Notes under the pieces: generated by a model | The model's database searches: none | What the model was told of the DNA's origin: nothing | What the model saw: only the letters and a program-made list of their open reading frames with translations | Position numbers and translations under genes: made by a program | Shown here: one piece after another, positions 5,248-8,187 of the stretch | Position numbering within the stretch: position 1 is the first letter of the stretch | How the letters are laid out: the number at the start of each line of letters is the position of its first letter | Origin: B120-G9 sp034659895 | GTDB lineage: Bacteria; Zixibacteria; MSB-5A5; GN15; FEB-12 | Assembly (NCBI GenBank): GCA_034659895.1 | Contig: JAYEIF010000224.1 | Span: 1 to 8,187 of the forward strand | Direction: 5' to 3' | DNA: 8,187 nucleotides

Positions 5248-6117
5248 ATGCCAACACTGCGCGATGTAAAAAAGAGAATCAAGTCGGTCAAATCGACACG
5301 GCGAATTACCAGTGCTATGGAGATGGTTGCGGCGGCCAAGTTGCGTCGCGCTCAACAGCGTGTGGAACAGACACGTCCTTATGCGATTAAAATGGATGAG
5401 ATGTTGTCCAACCTTGCCGCTGGCTCAACTGCTGAGATAGCCCATCCATATTTCGATGTGCGTGAAGTCAGAAAGAAAACACTGGTTGTGATAACTTCCG
5501 ATCGTGGTTTCTGCGGTGGTTTCAATTCGAATATTATCCACCGTGCTACTCAATGGCTTTCAGAGAATAAAGATGTTGAAGTTGAATTGATGATGGTAGG
5601 CAAGAAGGGGAATATCTACTTCAAACGTCGCCCTTACTCTATTGTTGATTACTATGGTGACTGGAGTGGTTCGCTTGACTATGAGAAGGCCAAAAAGTTG
5701 GTCAATTTTCTAACTAAACGCTTTGTATTAGGCGAAACTGATGAAATATCAATGCTGTATACTCGTTTTCTGTCGGTATCGAAATTCCAGATAATCTTAG
5801 AGAAATATCTGCCTATCGAATCACCGGAAATAGATGACGAGGGGAAATCCAGCTCTTCCGATTACATCTTCGAACCAAATGCTGAGCGTATCTATGCAGC
5901 GTTAATGCCCGGCTATGCAACTACCAAGATGGTTACCGCCCTTGCGGATTCTTTTGCCAGTGAACATGGGAGCCGTATGATTGCTATGAATGCGGCTACT
6001 AATAACGCCGGTGAAATGATAGATAATTTGACTCTGGACTATAATAAAGCTCGCCAGGCACAGATAACGAACGAGTTACTGGAGGTTGTCTCCGGAGCGG
6101 AGGCGCTGAAAGGTTAG
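5248..6117 (+). CDS. atpG: F-ATPase F1 subunit gamma (central rotor)
   Basis: 289 residues, normal for bacteria. The N-terminal coiled-coil helix carries R-I-K-S-V-K-S-T-R-R-I-T-S-A-M-E-M-V-A-A-A-K (10-31). The Rossmann-like middle part has I-T-S-D-R-G-F-C-G-G-F-N (82-93). The C-terminal helix carries M-N-A-A-T-N-N-A-G-E-M-I (247-258) and A-Q-I-T-N-E-L-L-E-V-V-S-G-A-E-A-L (271-287). The two terminal helices form the shaft that turns inside alpha3beta3; the middle part binds the c-ring and epsilon. There is no sign of the cysteine-pair insert that gives redox control in chloroplast gamma. TTAGG at 5235-5239 lies 8 bases before the ATG and is a modest ribosome binding site. The next gene, atpD, begins 54 bases after the stop. 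Confidence 0.96.
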   Translation: MPTLRDVKKRIKSVKSTRRITSAMEMVAAAKLRRAQQRVEQTRPYAIKMDEMLSNLAAGSTAEIAHPYFDVREVRKKTLVVITSDRGFCGGFNSNIIHRATQWLSENKDVEVELMMVGKKGNIYFKRRPYSIVDYYGDWSGSLDYEKAKKLVNFLTKRFVLGETDEISMLYTRFLSVSKFQIILEKYLPIESPEIDDEGKSSSSDYIFEPNAERIYAALMPGYATTKMVTALADSFASEHGSRMIAMNAATNNAGEMIDNLTLDYNKARQAQITNELLEVVSGAEALKG

Positions 6118-6171
6118 CCCTCAATAGAATATGAAAGAAATGAATATTGAGATATATGTGGAGTTTGCCTA

Positions 6172-7578
6172 ATGGCTGAAAATATTGGAAAGGTAGTTCA
6201 GGTAATTGGTCCAACCGTTGACTGCGAGTTTAGTCCGGACGCCCTGCCAAATATCCTGAATGCTATCAAAATTGTCGATAAGGAAAAGAATATCGATTTG
6301 ACAGTAGAAGTCTCAATGCATATCGGGGACAGTATTGTTCGCTGTGTTGCATTAGCATCTACCGATGGTTTGGTACGCGGTATGGATGCAGTTGACTTTG
6401 GAACAACTATCACAGTTCCAGTCGGTGAGAAAGTGCTGGGACGTATCTTTAACCTTCTCGGAGAATCGATAGACACAAAAGATAATCTTCCCGCTGATAG
6501 CAAGCGAATGCCAATTCATCGGGAAGCTCCTTCCTTTGAGGAACAAGTAACTCATACAGAAATGTTTGAAACCGGCGTAAAAGTGATTGATTTGCTCGAA
6601 CCATATCTCAAAGGTGGTAAAGTCGGTATGTTTGGTGGCGCTGGTGTTGGCAAAACAGTTATCATTCAGGAACTGATTCATAATATTGCTAAAGAGCACG
6701 GTGGATATTCAGTTTTCTGCGGTGTCGGCGAACGTACTCGTGAAGGTAACGACCTCTGGTTGGAAATGACCGAATCGGGTGTTATTGAACGTACTGCTAT
6801 GGTGTTTGGCCAGATGAACGAACCCCCGGGAGCGCGCCTGCGCATTGCTCTTTCAGGTTTGACTATGGCTGAACATTTTCGCGACGAGATGGGTCAGAAT
6901 GTACTGTTGTTCATTGACAATATCTTCCGTTTCGTTCAGGCCGGTTCCGAAGTGTCGGCTTTGTTGGGACGTATGCCCTCGGCTGTCGGTTATCAGCCTA
7001 CACTTGGTACTGAGATGGGTGGTCTTCAGGAGCGAATCACTTCCACAACTAGCGGTTCTATTACATCTGTGCAGGCTATTTATGTCCCTGCCGATGACCT
7101 GACTGACCCAGCACCGGCTACTACATTCTCACATTTGGATGCTACTACAGTGCTGTCGCGTCAGATTGCCGAACTGGGCTTATATCCGGCTGTAGACCCA
7201 CTTGATTCCACTTCGCGGATTCTCGATCCGGCTATCGTGGGCGAAGAACACTACCAGTTAGCACGCGAAATTCAGCAGATACTTCAGCGCTACAGGAACT
7301 TGCAGGATATAATCGCTATCCTCGGTATGGATGAACTCTCCGAAGAAGATAAAGAAATCGTACTGAGAGCACGCAAGATTCAGAGATTCCTGTCACAGCC
7401 ATTTTTCGTAGCTGAGGCATTCACCGGAACAGAAGGTCGATATGTCAAGGTTGAGGATACTATTAAGGGATTCAAAATGATTGTCTCAGGCGAACTGGAT
7501 CACATTCCTGAGCAAATGTTTTTCATGACCGGCACTATTGATGAGGTTCTTGAACGTTACGAAAAGTCAAAGAGCTAA
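6172..7578 (+). CDS. atpD: F-ATPase F1 subunit beta (catalytic)
   Basis: 468 residues, the usual length. Beta holds the sites where ADP and phosphate become ATP. The P-loop G-G-A-G-V-G-K-T is at 155-162, with K161 and T162 for phosphate and Mg2+. The catalytic E187 and R188 lie in G-V-G-E-R-T-R-E-G-N-D. Walker B is L-L-F-I-D-N, with D249. A-L-L-G-R-M-P-S-A-V-G-Y-Q-P-T-L is at 263-278. Y338 in L-G-L-Y-P-A-V-D is the adenine-stacking Tyr. D-E-L-S-E-E-D at 387-393 is the lever that contacts gamma. No catalytic residue is missing. GGAG at 6160-6163, 8 bases before the ATG, supports the start. Ten bases separate it from atpC. Confidence 0.98.
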   Translation: MAENIGKVVQVIGPTVDCEFSPDALPNILNAIKIVDKEKNIDLTVEVSMHIGDSIVRCVALASTDGLVRGMDAVDFGTTITVPVGEKVLGRIFNLLGESIDTKDNLPADSKRMPIHREAPSFEEQVTHTEMFETGVKVIDLLEPYLKGGKVGMFGGAGVGKTVIIQELIHNIAKEHGGYSVFCGVGERTREGNDLWLEMTESGVIERTAMVFGQMNEPPGARLRIALSGLTMAEHFRDEMGQNVLLFIDNIFRFVQAGSEVSALLGRMPSAVGYQPTLGTEMGGLQERITSTTSGSITSVQAIYVPADDLTDPAPATTFSHLDATTVLSRQIAELGLYPAVDPLDSTSRILDPAIVGEEHYQLAREIQQILQRYRNLQDIIAILGMDELSEEDKEIVLRARKIQRFLSQPFFVAEAFTGTEGRYVKVEDTIKGFKMIVSGELDHIPEQMFFMTGTIDEVLERYEKSKS

Positions 7579-7588
7579 GTAAAGAAGT

Positions 7589-8005
7589 ATGTTTCTACTT
7601 TCGATAATCACACCTGAGAAAGTCTTCTTTGAGGGAGAAATTAAATCTCTGGTTGTTCCCGGCACTGAGGGATATCTGGGCATTCTGTCTAACCATGCTC
7701 CTTTGATAACAGCGCTTATACCCGGACGGATAGAGTTTCGAGATGCTGACGACAAAGTCAATTTTATGGCTGTGTCGGGTGGATTTATTGAAGTGTCAAA
7801 TAACAAAGCCTCTATTCTCGCTGAGGCTGTCGAGCGAGCCGATGAGATTGATATTGAACGTGCAAGGACTGCATTGAAACGAGAGACTGATAGCCTTACA
7901 TCTGCTGATGAAGATGAAACCGAAATCGACAAGCCATCGATTCAGGCAGCTATTGAGCGAGCCAATAATCGGATTCGAGTATACAAAGAAGGCCATCATC
8001 AATAG
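7589..8005 (+). CDS. atpC: F-ATPase F1 subunit epsilon
   Basis: 138 residues, within the normal range. The N-terminal beta-sandwich (about 1-84) has V-V-P-G-T-E-G-Y-L-G-I-L-S-N-H-A-P-L-I-T-A-L (22-43) and V-S-G-G-F-I-E-V (62-69). The C-terminal part is two helices (about 88-104 and 116-132) joined by an acidic loop S-A-D-E-D-E-T-E-I-D (105-114). Epsilon binds gamma and the c-ring and can raise its C-terminal helices into F1 to block ATP hydrolysis. I-D-I-E-R-A at 87-92 matches the I(L)DxxRA pattern linked to ATP sensing in Bacillus PS3 epsilon, and R-A-N-N-R (124-128) is typical of helix 2. No good ribosome binding site is visible in the 10-base gap after atpD, so coupling to atpD is likely. 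It ends the cluster. Confidence 0.95.
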   Translation: MFLLSIITPEKVFFEGEIKSLVVPGTEGYLGILSNHAPLITALIPGRIEFRDADDKVNFMAVSGGFIEVSNNKASILAEAVERADEIDIERARTALKRETDSLTSADEDETEIDKPSIQAAIERANNRIRVYKEGHHQ

Positions 8006-8063
8006 CAAATTCGTTCTCCCGTAACAGCGAATAGGCATATTGGGTAAAATACTTAGGGTTTGC

Positions 8064-8089
8064 TGAATAAAGAATAAGTTCTTTGTTCA
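8064..8089 (+). other. AT-rich hairpin downstream of atpC
   Basis: TGAATAAAGAA (8064-8074) and TTCTTTGTTCA (8079-8089) can form an 11-bp stem with one G-U pair around the 4-base loop TAAG, 58 bases after the atpC stop. The stem is nearly all A-U and no T run follows, so it is not a convincing intrinsic terminator. It may mark or protect the mRNA 3' end, or be chance in AT-rich DNA. Confidence 0.3.
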
Positions 8090-8112
8090 TAAATAGATAA
8101 GCATGTTTTGTA

Positions 8113-8142
8113 TTGTTTCAAGTGAAAGGGTTTTGTTATAAA
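8113..8142 (+). promoter_or_regulatory. Weak promoter candidate after the cluster
   Basis: TTGTTT (8113-8118) and TATAAA (8137-8142), 18 bases apart, resemble a sigma-70 type promoter pointing right, out of the window. The -10 matches 5 of 6 bases, the -35 only 3 of 6. The stretch 8006-8187 otherwise shows no gene, RNA gene or repeat. A downstream gene beyond the edge would be needed to make sense of it. Confidence 0.2.
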
Positions 8143-8187
8143 TAGCTTAAAAGGCTTGCACTTGATAAACATTCTACACGCCACGGC

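Noticed and set aside
6352..6699. 115-codon minus-strand frame opposite atpD
   Set aside because: Antisense to conserved atpD codons, with no family features or upstream signals.
7567..7932. 121-codon minus-strand frame opposite atpC
   Set aside because: Serine/arginine-rich composition is typical of an antisense shadow; it lies wholly over the well-supported atpD end and atpC.

Overview
The window holds a complete bacterial F-type ATP synthase (F1Fo) gene cluster, all on the + strand. It is flanked on the left by the start of a divergent gene for an exported protein and on the right by a short non-coding stretch. Base composition looks to be in the low-to-mid 40s % GC by eye and is even across the genes. 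Nothing suggests recent transfer: there are no insertion sequences, integrases, tRNA or rRNA genes, or CRISPR repeats. The host is most likely a Gram-negative bacterium. The divergent gene encodes a signal peptide followed by a carboxypeptidase-regulatory-like beta-sandwich, the arrangement found at the N-terminus of many TonB-dependent receptors and surface proteins of the Bacteroidota/FCB group. A candidate FCB-type lineage such as Zixibacteria would fit, but that placement is a low-confidence inference.

Layout. Positions 1-349 (minus strand) carry the 5' part of the exported-protein gene, cut by the window edge. Positions 350-578 are a divergent intergenic region with a short palindrome, a perfect TTGACA hexamer and a good ribosome binding site in front of the first atp gene. 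Positions 579-3492 carry atpZ, atpI, atpB (a), atpE (c), atpF (b) and atpH (delta): the accessory and membrane genes plus the peripheral-stalk delta subunit. A gene-free gap of 186 bases follows. Positions 3679-8005 carry atpA (alpha), atpG (gamma), atpD (beta) and atpC (epsilon), the rest of F1. Positions 8006-8187 contain no recognisable gene.

Function. Protons pass between subunit a and the ring of c subunits and turn the ring, with gamma and epsilon attached. Gamma rotation drives catalysis at the beta sites of the alpha3beta3 head, and b plus delta hold that head still. AtpI and AtpZ are small membrane proteins tied to c-ring assembly or stability and, in some bacteria, to divalent cation transport. 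Every subunit is full length and its key residues are present: the subunit a arginine, the c carboxylate, the P-loops of alpha and beta, the beta catalytic glutamate, the alpha arginine finger and DELSEED. The c subunit lacks the classic sodium ligands, so a proton-coupled enzyme is expected. There is one b gene and no b' paralogue.

I see no previously undescribed system here. The points most worth a second look are a perfect hairpin between atpE and atpF, a signal-peptide-like, His-rich N-terminal extension on subunit a, the gap that splits the cluster before atpA, and the divergent control region.
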